From NCBI RefSeq assembly GCF_051660745.1, contig NZ_JBOFQF010000031.1, positions 53,100-117,099 of the forward strand: a DNA stretch of 64,000 nt, in the 5' to 3' direction. Shown piece after piece: positions 31,878 to 40,619 of the stretch; the stretch's first letter is position 1, and every line of letters starts with the position of its first letter. A model generated the notes under the pieces. That model was not told the DNA's origin. It worked only from the letters and a program-made list of their open reading frames with translations, and did not search any database. The stretch comes from Segniliparus sp051660745. GTDB lineage: Bacteria; Actinomycetota; Actinomycetes; Mycobacteriales; Mycobacteriaceae. Both the position numbers and the translations under genes were made by a program.

Positions 31878-32758
31878 CCGTGCTGGAGGGCGTAACGCAG
31901 CGCGTCCCGCCAGGCTCGTGGGGGCCGCAGCCCGCTCTGCACCCAGGAGGCGACCGACAGGACCGAGTACGGGGGGCGTGGGGCCGGGCGGGACAGCTCC
32001 CAGCTCATGCACGGCCGCACCCGTCCGGGATCGGCCCCCATCTCCTCGAAGACCGCGCGCGCGAGGTCGTACCTGCTGCACCCCCCCGTGTTGCAGAACT
32101 GCAGGAGCGCGCCCTCGTCGCCCCGCCACACCAGCTCCATCAGCCCGTACACGAGGTCGGCGGAATGCGTCGGGGACCCGACCTGGTCGGTGACCGCGCG
32201 CATCGTGCCGCTGCCCTGCGACTGCTCGCGCGCGATGGAGACGAAGTCGCGCCCGTTGCGCTCGCCGCTGTACACCCAGCTGGTGCGCACCACGACGCTG
32301 CGCGGATTGTGCTCGAAGGCCAGGCGCTCGCCCGCGAGCTTGCTCTCGCCGTACACCTGGATCGGACGGGGCTCGTCGTCGGTCTCGTACGGCCGGGCGA
32401 GGCGGACCGAGAACCACCCCTCCTCTTGCCCGGCGAAGACGTAGTCGGTGGAGACGTGGATGAGCCGCGCACCGGTCCGCGCGCAGGCTTTGGCGAGATT
32501 GCCAACCGCCTCGGCGTTGATCCGGTGCGCGTTCTCCGAGTCGGACTCGGCCGTGTCCACCTTGGTCTCCGCCGCGCAGTTGACCACGACGTCCCCCGGC
32601 CGCACCGTCTCGGCCACCGCGTCCTCGTCGCAGATGTCCAGCTGGGCGCGCGAAAGCGCGAGCACGTTGTAATCGTGCTCGCGGGCGACCTTCGCGAGCC
32701 TGGAACCCACCTGGCCCCCGGCCCCGGTGATCACCAAGCGCTCGACGCGCGCGTTCAA
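31874..32758 (-). CDS. rmlD: dTDP-4-dehydrorhamnose reductase
   Basis: 294 aa SDR enzyme completing dTDP-L-rhamnose, the WbbL donor. LVITGAGGQVGSRL is the NADPH-binding loop, VVNCAAETKVDTAE, ARLIHVSTDYVFAG and the catalytic YGESKLAGE are family motifs. There is no ATG or GTG before the Rossmann motif in the right place; TTG 32758 gives the expected N-terminus (NARVERLVITG) and is my choice. It diverges from the LCP gene with 43 bp between starts. Confidence 0.93.
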   Translation of the reverse strand: MNARVERLVITGAGGQVGSRLAKVAREHDYNVLALSRAQLDICDEDAVAETVRPGDVVVNCAAETKVDTAESDSENAHRINAEAVGNLAKACARTGARLIHVSTDYVFAGQEEGWFSVRLARPYETDDEPRPIQVYGESKLAGERLAFEHNPRSVVVRTSWVYSGERNGRDFVSIAREQSQGSGTMRAVTDQVGSPTHSADLVYGLMELVWRGDEGALLQFCNTGGCSRYDLARAVFEEMGADPGRVRPCMSWELSRPAPRPPYSVLSVASWVQSGLRPPRAWRDALRYALQHG

Positions 32759-32801
32759 TGTCTCATCCCTAGCTCCACAGCACGCTAGCCTAGTCCATGC
32801 A

Positions 32802-34346
32802 ATGAGCGAGGTTATGAGGAAGTTGTCCGACGCGTCCCCCGGGTCTCGGGGCGGCGCGCGCCCAGACGACCCCAAGGGCAAAGCCGCCCGGCGCCCGGCG
32901 CCCGAGCCCGTCACCAAGCCGAGGGCGATCGCGACCGTCTGCTCGCTCATGGCGCTCACGCTGACCGGGGCCGCGTGGGGCTGGAGCCAGAGCACCGACA
33001 ACTCGATCTTCAAGTTCGACCTCAACGACAGCATCTCCCAGACCGACGACGGCGCCGAGGACATCCTCCTCGTCGGCGTGGACAGCCGCACCGACGCGGC
33101 GGGCAACCCGCTGCCCGAGGAGCTGCGCGACAAGCTCCACGCGGGCGGGAACGAGGAGAACGGCACGGTCAACACCGACACGATCATCTTGGTCCGCATC
33201 CCGAGGTCCGGCGGCGCGGCAACCGCCGTGTCGATTCCCCGGGACTCGTTCGTCAAGGCCCCCGGCCTCGGCCAAGTCAAGATCAACTCGGTGTACGGCT
33301 CCACGAAAGAGGCGAAACGGCTCCAGCTGGTGCAGTCCGGGGTCAAGGACGCGGAGGCCGAGCGGCAGGGCACGCTCGCGGCCCGCAACGCGCTCGCGCA
33401 GACCGTGCACGACCTCACCGGGGTGTCCATCGACCATATGGCGGAGATCGGCCTGCTGGGCTTCGTGCAGTTCACCGACGCGCTCGGCGGCGTGGACGTG
33501 TGCTTGAACGACGCCGTGGACGAGCCGCTGTCCGGGGCGAACTTCCCCGCCGGGCGCCAGACCCTCGACGGCGTGCAGGCGCTCTCCTTCGTCCGCCAAC
33601 GCCACGACCTGCCCCGAGGGGACCTCGACCGCATCGTCCGCCAGCAGGCGTTCATGGCTGGCTTGGCCCGCAAGGCGCTCTCGGGGAAGTTCCTGCGCGA
33701 TCCGGGGAAGATCAACCAGATCCTCGACGCGGTCAAGACGTCGATCGCGATCGACGACAAGTGGAACGTCATCGACTTCGTCTCGAAGCTCAGCGACCTG
33801 GCGGGCGGGCAAGTGCGCTTCGAGACCGTCCCCGTGGTCGACCCGGACGGGCAGACCCCCGGCGGACAGAGCGTGGTGATCGTCGACCCGAAGTCGGTGC
33901 AGGGGTATTTCCAAAACCTGCTCGACGCCCAGAAGCGGGAGCCCACGTCCGCCCAGCCGGCCCAGCCCGAGGCGACCGTGGACGTGGAGAACGCGAGCAA
34001 CATCCCCGGGCTGGCCCAGAAAGTCGCGGCCGGGCTCGGCGGGGCCGGGTTCAACACCGGCGACGTCGGCGAGTACAGCGGGGCGAAGCCCGAGACCAGC
34101 GCGGTGTACGCGCATTCAGCGGACGACGCCATGGTCGCGCAGCTCTCCGGCGCGGTCGGCGAGCTCCCGGTGAAAGTCGACAGCTCGCTGCCCGCAGGCC
34201 ATGTGCGGCTCGTCCTCGCGGGCGACTCCGCGACAACGATCACAGTGCAGGCCCCGGACTCGGCCCCGCCCTCCGAGGACAGCACCCCGCCCGACGCGGA
34301 CCATCCGATCTCGGCCTCGTCGAGCGACATACGCTGCGTCAACTAG
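32802..34346 (+). CDS. LytR-CpsA-Psr (LCP) family cell-wall ligase
   Basis: 514 aa. A basic cytoplasmic N-terminus, one membrane span (about residues 41-60), then the LCP domain: ILLVGVDSRTD, NTDTIILVRI, AVSIPRDSFV and SFVRQRHDLPRGDLDRIVRQQ with the conserved Asp/Arg residues. After a linker comes a LytR_C domain (VDVENASNIPGLAQKVAAGL). LCP proteins transfer arabinogalactan from its lipid carrier to peptidoglycan outside the membrane. Adjacent rmlD/wbbL/manC make the linker, as around Rv3267 in M. tuberculosis. ATG 32802 or 32814. Confidence 0.93.
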   Translation: MSEVMRKLSDASPGSRGGARPDDPKGKAARRPAPEPVTKPRAIATVCSLMALTLTGAAWGWSQSTDNSIFKFDLNDSISQTDDGAEDILLVGVDSRTDAAGNPLPEELRDKLHAGGNEENGTVNTDTIILVRIPRSGGAATAVSIPRDSFVKAPGLGQVKINSVYGSTKEAKRLQLVQSGVKDAEAERQGTLAARNALAQTVHDLTGVSIDHMAEIGLLGFVQFTDALGGVDVCLNDAVDEPLSGANFPAGRQTLDGVQALSFVRQRHDLPRGDLDRIVRQQAFMAGLARKALSGKFLRDPGKINQILDAVKTSIAIDDKWNVIDFVSKLSDLAGGQVRFETVPVVDPDGQTPGGQSVVIVDPKSVQGYFQNLLDAQKREPTSAQPAQPEATVDVENASNIPGLAQKVAAGLGGAGFNTGDVGEYSGAKPETSAVYAHSADDAMVAQLSGAVGELPVKVDSSLPAGHVRLVLAGDSATTITVQAPDSAPPSEDSTPPDADHPISASSSDIRCVN

Positions 34347-34397
34347 GGCGGACGGGCTTCCCGCCGTTCCACGCGGACAGCCGCTACTCTCGTTCGT

Positions 34398-35198
34398 ATG
34401 CTTCTGCCCTCCCCAGCGATCTCCGACCGGCAGCTGGCCCAGGCGCTCAGCTGGACAGCCGCCATTGCCGTCCCCTTGCTCGACGGCGCGGCGGAGGCCG
34501 ACCTCTTGCGGCTCAAGCGCCGCGAGCCGGGCGGCCAGGGCTCCTCACGGGTGAGCGGCGCGCTCGACACGGCGGCGAGACTCGTGCAGTCCAGGAGCCT
34601 GCCGGGCACGGCGGGCTGGGAGGCGAAAACCGTCTCCGAGCGCAGCCACTGGTGGGCGGGGCGGATCGGGGCGATCGGCTCCGCCGTGGCGAGCGCGCCG
34701 GGCGTGTTCGGCGCCCTCGCCGACCGGTTCCCCGTCCAGGACGCGTTCGGGTTCGCCACCCAGGCGGTCGCGTTGTGCGCGATCGCCCGCGAGCACGGGG
34801 TGGCCGATCGCGAGGAGCTCGTCCGCATGCTGGCCGAAGTGCTCTGCGGCCGCAAGCTCGACCCGGCGGCGCTCGCCGCGCCCGCCGGACCGGCCCCCTT
34901 CCACGAGAAGGACGAGGGCAAAGCGCGCCCCGCGGCGATCAGGCTGGTCGGCGGACTGTGGCAGATCACGCGCATCGTCCGGTCGATCACCGCAGAATTG
35001 GAGAAACGCCCGCACGGCGCGTCCGGCTACCACCTCGTCGGCAAGCTCCCCGTGGTCGGGGTGGTCGGCGATTTCCTCTACGAGACCGGCGGGGTGCGCC
35101 GCGCGGTCGCGGACGGCGAGAGCTGGCTGGCCGCGCGCGGGGCGGGCGCGGAGAACACCCGGCGCGGCTGGCGCAAAGGCGTGCTGCGCGGGCGTTGA
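34398..35198 (+). CDS. Conserved hypothetical protein
   Basis: 266 aa, not recognised. Ala/Arg-rich and mostly helical, with a weakly hydrophobic stretch IGAIGSAVASAPGVFGALAD and a conserved-looking block VQDAFGFATQAVALCAIAREHGVADREELVRMLAEVLCGR. The C-terminal part (YHLVGKLPVVGVVGDFLYETGGVRRA) may touch the membrane. No catalytic motif is seen. TACTCT ends 7 nt before the ATG (leaderless pattern). It follows the LCP gene by 51 bp and converges on the epimerase gene, with 3 bp between stops. Confidence 0.7.
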   Translation: MLLPSPAISDRQLAQALSWTAAIAVPLLDGAAEADLLRLKRREPGGQGSSRVSGALDTAARLVQSRSLPGTAGWEAKTVSERSHWWAGRIGAIGSAVASAPGVFGALADRFPVQDAFGFATQAVALCAIAREHGVADREELVRMLAEVLCGRKLDPAALAAPAGPAPFHEKDEGKARPAAIRLVGGLWQITRIVRSITAELEKRPHGASGYHLVGKLPVVGVVGDFLYETGGVRRAVADGESWLAARGAGAENTRRGWRKGVLRGR

Positions 35199-35201
35199 GC
35201 G

Positions 35202-36107
35202 CTACCCGAGCAGGTCCTCGAGCGCGCCGCGCAGCGTCGGGAACTGGAACTCGAACCCCGCCGCTTCCAGCCGCTCGGGGACGCCGCGCCTGCCGGTGAG
35301 CGCGAGCGCCGCGTCCGTGCGCAGGATCGGAGCCCCGAGGCGCACCGCGAACGCCGGGGTCGGCGGGGCCCACGGCCTGCGCAGCACATGGCGCAGCTCG
35401 GCCATGAACTCCTCGTTGCGCACCGGATTCGGCGCGGTGGCGTTGACCGTGCCGCAGACCCGGCCCGCCAAGGCGAACCGCGCGACGGCGAGCCAGTCCG
35501 CGATATGGATCCAGCTGAACCACTGCTGTCCGGAGCCGACCCTCCCGCCGAGGCCGTATTTCGTCAGCGTGACCAGCTTGTCCAGCGCAGGCGTGCCTGC
35601 TGCGAGTGCGATGCTCGTGCGCAGGACCGCCTTCGAGCCCGCGACCGCGCCGTCGAACGCCTCCTCCCAAGGCGCTGCCACCCCCGTCATCTGCTTGAGT
35701 CCCGTCGTCAGCGGGGGAATCGGCGTCTCCTCGGTCAGCTCCGCCTCGCCCGCGTCGCCGTGGATCGCGAGCGTCGAGCCCTGCACCCACACCGGGATCT
35801 GCTCGTCCAGCCGCTCGGAAGCCGCCACCAGCGCGCGCGTCGAGCGCACCCTGGAATCGGTGAGCAGCCGGATGTTCCGTTTCGTCGGCGGGCGGTCCAC
35901 GATTTCGCCCGCGAGGTTCACCAGCGCGGCCCCGGAGAGCTCGCCCGCCCACGGGCCGACGCTCTCCCCGTCCCATTGCGCCTGGCGGTGCTTGGCCCCC
36001 GGCTTGGGCGACCGGGTGAGCACGACGATGTCGTGGCCCCTGGCGGCGAGGTCGTCGGCGAGCCTGGAGCCGAGCGCGCCCGCGCCCCCGGCGATCACGA
36101 TCTTCAT
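35202..36107 (-). CDS. TIGR01777-family SDR epimerase/nucleotide-sugar-like protein
   Basis: 301 aa. N-terminal NAD(P) loop VIAGGAGALGSRLADDLAARGHD, then LVNLAGEIVDRPPTKRN, QGSTLAIHGD and the C-terminal DUF1731 segment GRRGVPERLEAAGFEFQFPTLRGALEDLL, which define the YfcH/TIGR01777 group. Actual substrate unknown. The active-site Tyr-x3-Lys of classical SDRs is not evident, as often in this group. ATG 36107 has TACACT ending 6 nt upstream, a leaderless layout. Confidence 0.88.
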   Translation of the reverse strand: MKIVIAGGAGALGSRLADDLAARGHDIVVLTRSPKPGAKHRQAQWDGESVGPWAGELSGAALVNLAGEIVDRPPTKRNIRLLTDSRVRSTRALVAASERLDEQIPVWVQGSTLAIHGDAGEAELTEETPIPPLTTGLKQMTGVAAPWEEAFDGAVAGSKAVLRTSIALAAGTPALDKLVTLTKYGLGGRVGSGQQWFSWIHIADWLAVARFALAGRVCGTVNATAPNPVRNEEFMAELRHVLRRPWAPPTPAFAVRLGAPILRTDAALALTGRRGVPERLEAAGFEFQFPTLRGALEDLLG

Positions 36108-36175
36108 GGCGCGAGTGTAGCCGCGCGGACGGGCCTCGCAATCTCTCAGCCCACGCTCATGCGGTCATCAACATA

Positions 36176-36192
36176 TTCATATATGCGTATTC
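36176..36192 (+). promoter_or_regulatory. AT-rich motif shared with the His-rich gene
   Basis: TTCATATA, two bases, CGTAT (36176-36190) in an AT-rich patch 44-58 bp before the zinc-ribbon gene, identical in fixed positions and spacing to 3624-3638. Both downstream genes encode small metal-binding proteins. The AT-rich, partly symmetric sequence resembles sites of ArsR/SmtB-type metal sensors; this is inference. Confidence 0.35.
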
Positions 36193-36233
36193 AATGATGA
36201 ATTGTCACGACCACGCCGACTGAAGGAGACCAC

Positions 36234-36518
36234 ATGTCCGACGACCCCGCCCACGAATCCCCGCTGGTCTGCCCGCGCTGCGTCGGGCAGATGCTCATGA
36301 CGCAGCGCTTCGGCAGCCCGCTGCACCAATGCTCAGGATGCGGCGGGACGTTCTTCGACCGCAACGAGCTGGAACAGCTCCTCGAAGCCGCGCGGCGGCT
36401 CGGCGCCCCGCCGCAGCCGCAGTACTACCCGCAGGCCCCGCAGACGCCCCCGGCGCAGCCGGGAGTCTTCGGCGGCCTGTTCGGCGGGCACGACCGCTAC
36501 CCGCGCAGGCATCACTAG
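36234..36518 (+). CDS. Small zinc-ribbon protein (zf-TFIIB type)
   Basis: 94 aa from ATG, GAAGGAG upstream. A four-cysteine ribbon, CPRC (residues 13-16) and CSGC (34-37), with GGTFFDRNELEQLLEAARR directly after, is the TFIIB-like zinc-ribbon family. The C-terminal 40 residues are Pro/Gln/Tyr-rich and end in a His pair (RRHH). Role unknown; these proteins may store zinc or bind nucleic acids. Its 3' end overlaps the cysN stop by 4 bp in convergent orientation. Confidence 0.85.
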   Translation: MSDDPAHESPLVCPRCVGQMLMTQRFGSPLHQCSGCGGTFFDRNELEQLLEAARRLGAPPQPQYYPQAPQTPPAQPGVFGGLFGGHDRYPRRHH

Positions 36519-38152
36519 CCCGCGCGGCCGCCGCCGAGCACGTCGAGACGCTTCCCCGCGAGATCGGACAAGGCCCGGGCCTGGCCGAGGTCCGCCTCCC
36601 GCCCCTGGGGGTCGGCGACCACCGCCGTCACCCCCGCGTCCGCGAGGACCAGCGCGAGATACGCCACGCGGCGGCGGTGCTCCGCCTCCTCCGTCGCAGA
36701 TCCGGACAGGTCCGAGGAGAGCGACGCGCGTTGCGCCCGCACGTCGAGGACGTACGCGCGCTCGCCAGACTCCGCGAGATCGCGCGCGGCCCGCGCGGCG
36801 GACTCGACCGCGCTCGGCCCGAAAGCCCACAGCACGTTCGACGCAGAGGGGCTCGGCGCGACCGGCTGGGCCCAGCTGGCCTCGGACTGGCGCCCGGACG
36901 GGGCCGCCCGGCCCTCGATCACGCACCCCGCGCCGACAGTGTCGTTGCTGAGCTCGTCCACGAGGATGAACGACCCGGTCTCCCGGTTCTGCTGGTACGG
37001 GTCGACGACCGCGTCGCCCGAAAGGCGCAGCACCACCTCGCCGATGTCGTTGAGCGCCAGATACTCCGGGTTCGGCACCTGTGTGAGCTCTTCGGGGTCG
37101 AGCCGGTGCCGGATCTCGGCGACCTGCGCCAGCACCCACCGCGCGGTGTGCTTCACAAGCATGCGCGATCCCTCGCGCAGCGGCTCCTCCCCCATCCAGC
37201 AGACCACAGCCACAAGCTCGCGGGCCGCGACGGGCAGGCTCGCCCCGCCCGCGATGAGATCGCCGCGCCCGACGTCGAGGTCCTCCGACAGCTCCACCGC
37301 GAGCGAGCGCGGCGCGACCGCCCGGTCGCTCTCCTCGCCGAGGAGGTCGATGGCGAGCACCGTCGCGGAGGCGCCTTCCGGGAGCACCGTGACCACGTCG
37401 CCGACGCTCAAGGTCCCGCTCGCGAGCCTGCCCGCGTAGCGCCGCCCGCCGCCGGGCAGGCGGATCACCTGCTGCACCGGCAGGCGGACGTCCGGGGAGC
37501 GCTCCGCCTCCTCGGCGGGCTCGACCGCTTCGAGCTGCTCCAACAGGATCGGGCCGTCGTACCACGGGGTCCGCTCCGAGCGCCGGACGATGTTGTCCCC
37601 GTCCTTCGCCACCACCGGGATCACCAGCAGGTCCGGGATGCCGAGCCGCTCGGCGAGGACGCGCAGCTGCTCGCGCACCTCCTCGAACCGGTGCGGGTCG
37701 AGGCCGACCAGGTCCATCTTGTTCACCGCCGCGATGACGTGGCGGACCCCGAGCAACTGCGTGATCATCGCGTGGCGGCGGGTCTGCCGGACCACGCCGA
37801 CGCGGGCGTCCACCAAGATGACGGACACGTCGGCGGTGGAGGTTCCGGTGAACATGTTGCGGGTGTACCGCTCGTGGCCGGGGGTGTCCGCGAGGATGTA
37901 GTCGCGGTCCTCGGTGGAGAAGTAGCGGTACGCCACGTCGATGGTGATGCCCTGCTCGGCCTCCGCCCGCAGGCCGTCGGTGACCGCCGCGAGGTCGAGC
38001 TCGCCCGACTCGTCGGTGACCGCCGCGAGCTGGTCGTCGGGCAGGCTGCCGGTGTCGTGGAGGAGCCTGCCGATGAGCGTGGACTTCCCGTCGTCCACCG
38101 ATCCTGCCGTGGCGAGGCGCAAAAGTTGACGGACAGGGGCTGTGGACTGCAT
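36515..38152 (-). CDS. cysN: Sulfate adenylyltransferase subunit 1 with a degenerate APS-kinase-like tail
   Basis: 545 aa. Residues 1-420 are the CysN GTPase of ATP sulfurylase: GSVDDGKST (P-loop), DTPGHERY, NKMD, then two beta-barrels. In mycobacteria CysN is fused to an APS kinase (about 614 aa). Here the last 115 residues align loosely with that domain (YVLDVRAQRASLSSDLSGSA, then RRRVAYLALVLADAGVTAVV), but the kinase P-loop is replaced by WAFGPSAVESAAR, without GxGKS, and the kinase C-terminal part is missing. APS kinase activity is unlikely. TACTGT ends 6 nt before the ATG, so it has its own leaderless promoter and is not in one unit with cysD. Confidence 0.92.
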   Translation of the reverse strand: MQSTAPVRQLLRLATAGSVDDGKSTLIGRLLHDTGSLPDDQLAAVTDESGELDLAAVTDGLRAEAEQGITIDVAYRYFSTEDRDYILADTPGHERYTRNMFTGTSTADVSVILVDARVGVVRQTRRHAMITQLLGVRHVIAAVNKMDLVGLDPHRFEEVREQLRVLAERLGIPDLLVIPVVAKDGDNIVRRSERTPWYDGPILLEQLEAVEPAEEAERSPDVRLPVQQVIRLPGGGRRYAGRLASGTLSVGDVVTVLPEGASATVLAIDLLGEESDRAVAPRSLAVELSEDLDVGRGDLIAGGASLPVAARELVAVVCWMGEEPLREGSRMLVKHTARWVLAQVAEIRHRLDPEELTQVPNPEYLALNDIGEVVLRLSGDAVVDPYQQNRETGSFILVDELSNDTVGAGCVIEGRAAPSGRQSEASWAQPVAPSPSASNVLWAFGPSAVESAARAARDLAESGERAYVLDVRAQRASLSSDLSGSATEEAEHRRRVAYLALVLADAGVTAVVADPQGREADLGQARALSDLAGKRLDVLGGGRAG

Positions 38153-38324
38153 GTATCCACAGTACCGGCCCGCCGCCCCGGCCCTGCCACGCGCATCCGC
38201 GCAACGTTGCGCGCGCTTCCCGGGAACATGAATTGAAATTGAAAACTAAAAAGTACCTTGATCTAACGAGTACTTCCCTGCTAGGGTTCCGGTGAGAACG
38301 AACTCCGAGATAGGAAGGCCTCGA

Positions 38325-38525
38325 ATGCGCCCGATCAGAACCCTCGTCCGCGCTGGCGTGCTCGCGGCGGCACTGGCCTCTGCCGCACTGCTCGCCCCAG
38401 TCGCGGCCATCGCGAGCCCCGGCGACCCGTGCGCCGACCCCCAAGGACACCCCGGCAGGACCGGTCAAGACGGCAGCTGCCAGCTCCCGTACGGCCCGCC
38501 GCCACGACAGCAGCCGCCCCGCTGA
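38325..38525 (+). CDS. Small secreted protein between cysD and cysN
   Basis: 66 aa from ATG 38325 (GGAAGG upstream); a GTG at 38292 is the alternative. Signal peptide RTLVRAGVLAAALASAALLA with cleavage near AIAS. The mature part is about 36 residues, SPGDPCADPQGHPGRTGQDG followed by SC and a Pro/Gln/Arg tail, with two cysteines 17 residues apart. It is opposite in strand to both cys genes and followed by a very strong terminator. Function unknown. Confidence 0.65.
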   Translation: MRPIRTLVRAGVLAAALASAALLAPVAAIASPGDPCADPQGHPGRTGQDGSCQLPYGPPPRQQPPR

Positions 38526-38548
38526 CGAGCGGGCGCGCGCCATGGGGA

Positions 38549-38601
38549 GCGGGCGCGGGCAGTTGCGGCCTCCGAGGGGTGCCGCAACTGCCCGCGCCCG
38601 C
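38549..38601. terminator. 21-bp perfect stem-loop, bidirectional terminator
   Basis: The 21 bases from 38549 to 38569 pair perfectly with 38581-38601 around an 11-nt loop; the stem contains GCGGGCGCGGGC and AGTTGCGGC. It lies between the convergent stops of the small secreted gene and cysD. Confidence 0.85.
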
Positions 38602-38635
38602 GCTCATAGGGCGGGAAAGTTAGAAATTACCCGGA

Positions 38636-39559
38636 TCAGAAATACCCGGCGCGTTTGCGGTCTTCCATCGCGGAGGCGGACACCTTGTCGTCGGCCCGGG
38701 TCTGCCCGCGCTCGGAGATAGTCGTCTCTTCGATCTCCGCGATCACCTCGGGGATGGTCGTCGCCGTGGAGCGCACCGCTCCGGTGATGGTGAGGTCGCC
38801 GACGGTCCGGTACCGGACCGACTCCACCGACGAGCGCTCCCCCGGCCCCGGCCGGAGCAGCTCGGAGACCGCGAGCAGCATCCCGTCGCGCTCGAAGACC
38901 TCGCGCTCATGGGCGAAGTAGACGCCCGGCAGGGCCAGGCCTTCGGCTTCGATATAGCGCCAGACGTCGAGCTCGGTCCAGTTCGACAGCGGGAACACGC
39001 GGACCGACTCGCCCCGCCGGATGCGGGTGTTGTAGAGCGTCCACGGCTCCGGGCGCTGCGCCCTCGGCTCCCACTGCCCGTGCTCGTCGCGGAACGAGAG
39101 CACCCGCTCCTTGGCGCGCGCCCGCTCCTCGTCCCGCCGCGCGCCGCCGAACGCGGCGTCGAACCTGCCCTCCGCCAACGCGTCGAGGAGCGTGCGGGTC
39201 TGCAGCTGGTTGCGCGACGGCCCGTTCTCCACGACGCGGCCCCGGTCGATGGACTCCTGCACCGAGGCGACCAACAGCTTGTGCCCGGATTGCGCCACGC
39301 GGCGGTCGCGGAACTCGACCACCTCGGGGAAGTTGTGCCCGGTGTCGACGTGCAGCACCGGGAAAGGCAGCGGGTTCGGCGCGAACGCCTTCTCCGCCAG
39401 GCGCAGGAGCACGATGGAGTCTTTGCCCGCCGAGAAGAGCAGGACGGGGCGCTCCAGCTCCGCGACCACTTCGCGGATGATGTGCACGGCTTCGGCCTCA
39501 AGCGCCGTCAAAGCCGAAAGCTGGGTGGCTCCAACCGACATCATGACTCCATTCATCAC
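38636..39559 (-). CDS. cysD: Sulfate adenylyltransferase subunit 2
   Basis: Up to 307 aa. PP-loop ATP pyrophosphatase: LLFSAGKDSIVLLRLA (SAGKDS instead of the more common SGGKDS), FPVLHVDTGHNFPEV, GGARRDEERARAKERV and the C-terminal AMEDRKRAGYF. With CysN it makes APS from ATP and sulfate. Start options are GTG 39559, ATG 39556, 39544 and 39541; the last has GGAG 5 nt upstream and gives 301 aa. Unlike most genomes, cysN does not follow directly: a 480-bp stretch with an opposite-strand gene intervenes. Confidence 0.95.
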   Translation of the reverse strand: MMNGVMMSVGATQLSALTALEAEAVHIIREVVAELERPVLLFSAGKDSIVLLRLAEKAFAPNPLPFPVLHVDTGHNFPEVVEFRDRRVAQSGHKLLVASVQESIDRGRVVENGPSRNQLQTRTLLDALAEGRFDAAFGGARRDEERARAKERVLSFRDEHGQWEPRAQRPEPWTLYNTRIRRGESVRVFPLSNWTELDVWRYIEAEGLALPGVYFAHEREVFERDGMLLAVSELLRPGPGERSSVESVRYRTVGDLTITGAVRSTATTIPEVIAEIEETTISERGQTRADDKVSASAMEDRKRAGYF

Positions 39560-39638
39560 AGCTTTTCAGCCCGCCCGCCCGCATGGACAGATCGCACGGC
39601 GGCAGGCGGTGACGCGCACGAGCGCAACGGCCACCAGT

Positions 39639-40619
39639 TTAGGCGATGCCGTCGAACAGGGAAGTCACGGAGCCGTTCTCGAAGACCTCTTGGATGGTCC
39701 GGGCGAGCAGCGGCGCGATGGACAGGACGGTGAGCCCTTGGAAGCGCTTCTCCTCGGGGATCGGCAGCGTGTTGGTCACGATGACCTCTTTCACGCCGCA
39801 GGAGGAGAGCCGCTCGGCCGCCGGGTCGGAGAGGATGCCGTGCGTGGCGGCGACGATGACCTCTTTCGCGCCGCTCTCGTGCAGCAGCCGGACCGCGCCC
39901 GCGATGGTGCCGCCGGTGTCGATCATGTCGTCGATGATCACGCAGGTGCGGCCCTTGACGTCGCCGACGACGGAATTCGCGGTGACCTGGTTCGGGACGA
40001 GCGGGTCGCGGGTCTTGTGGATGAAGGCCAGCGGCTTGCCGCCGAAGCCGTCCGCCCATTTCTCGGCCACCCGCACCCGGCCGGAGTCCGGCGAGACAAC
40101 GACGATGTCGTCGAGCTGGTAGTTCTGCGTGATGTACTCGGTCAGCGTCCCCTTGGCGTGCATGTGGTCGACCGGGCCGTCGAAGAAGCCCTGCACCTGG
40201 TCGGCGTGCAGGTCGACGGTGATGATCCGGTCCGCGCCCGCGGTCTTGAACAGATCGGCGACCAGGCGCGCGGAGATCGGCTCGCGGCCCCGGTGCTTCT
40301 TGTCCTGGCGCGCGTAGGGGTAGAACGGCAGAATCGCGGTGATCCGCTTCGCAGAGCCGCGCTTGAGCGCGTCGATCATCAGCAGCTGCTCCATGAGCCA
40401 CTTGTTGAGCGGCGCGGGATGGCTTTGCAGGACGAAGGCGTCCGAGCCGCGGACCGACTCTTCGAAGCGGACGTAGATCTCGCCGTTGGCGAAGTCGCGG
40501 GCCACCTGCGGGGTGATCGGAACCTTCAGCTCCTTGGCGACTTCCTCGGACAGCTCCGGGTGCGAACGTCCGGAGAAGAGCATGAGGCTCTTGCGGTTAT
40601 CGGTCCACTGCGCGGTCAC
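39639..40619 (-). CDS. prs: Ribose-phosphate pyrophosphokinase
   Basis: 326 aa from GTG 40619, which overlaps the glmU stop (GTGA). It forms PRPP from ribose 5-phosphate and ATP for nucleotides, His, Trp and decaprenylphosphoryl-arabinose. Blocks: FSGRSHPELSEEVA, FANGEIYVRFEESVRG, PYARQDKKHRGREPISA, VDLHADQVQGFFDGPVDH and the PRPP loop CVIIDDMIDTGGTI. The glmU-prs arrangement is conserved in actinobacteria. Confidence 0.97.
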   Translation of the reverse strand: MTAQWTDNRKSLMLFSGRSHPELSEEVAKELKVPITPQVARDFANGEIYVRFEESVRGSDAFVLQSHPAPLNKWLMEQLLMIDALKRGSAKRITAILPFYPYARQDKKHRGREPISARLVADLFKTAGADRIITVDLHADQVQGFFDGPVDHMHAKGTLTEYITQNYQLDDIVVVSPDSGRVRVAEKWADGFGGKPLAFIHKTRDPLVPNQVTANSVVGDVKGRTCVIIDDMIDTGGTIAGAVRLLHESGAKEVIVAATHGILSDPAAERLSSCGVKEVIVTNTLPIPEEKRFQGLTVLSIAPLLARTIQEVFENGSVTSLFDGIA

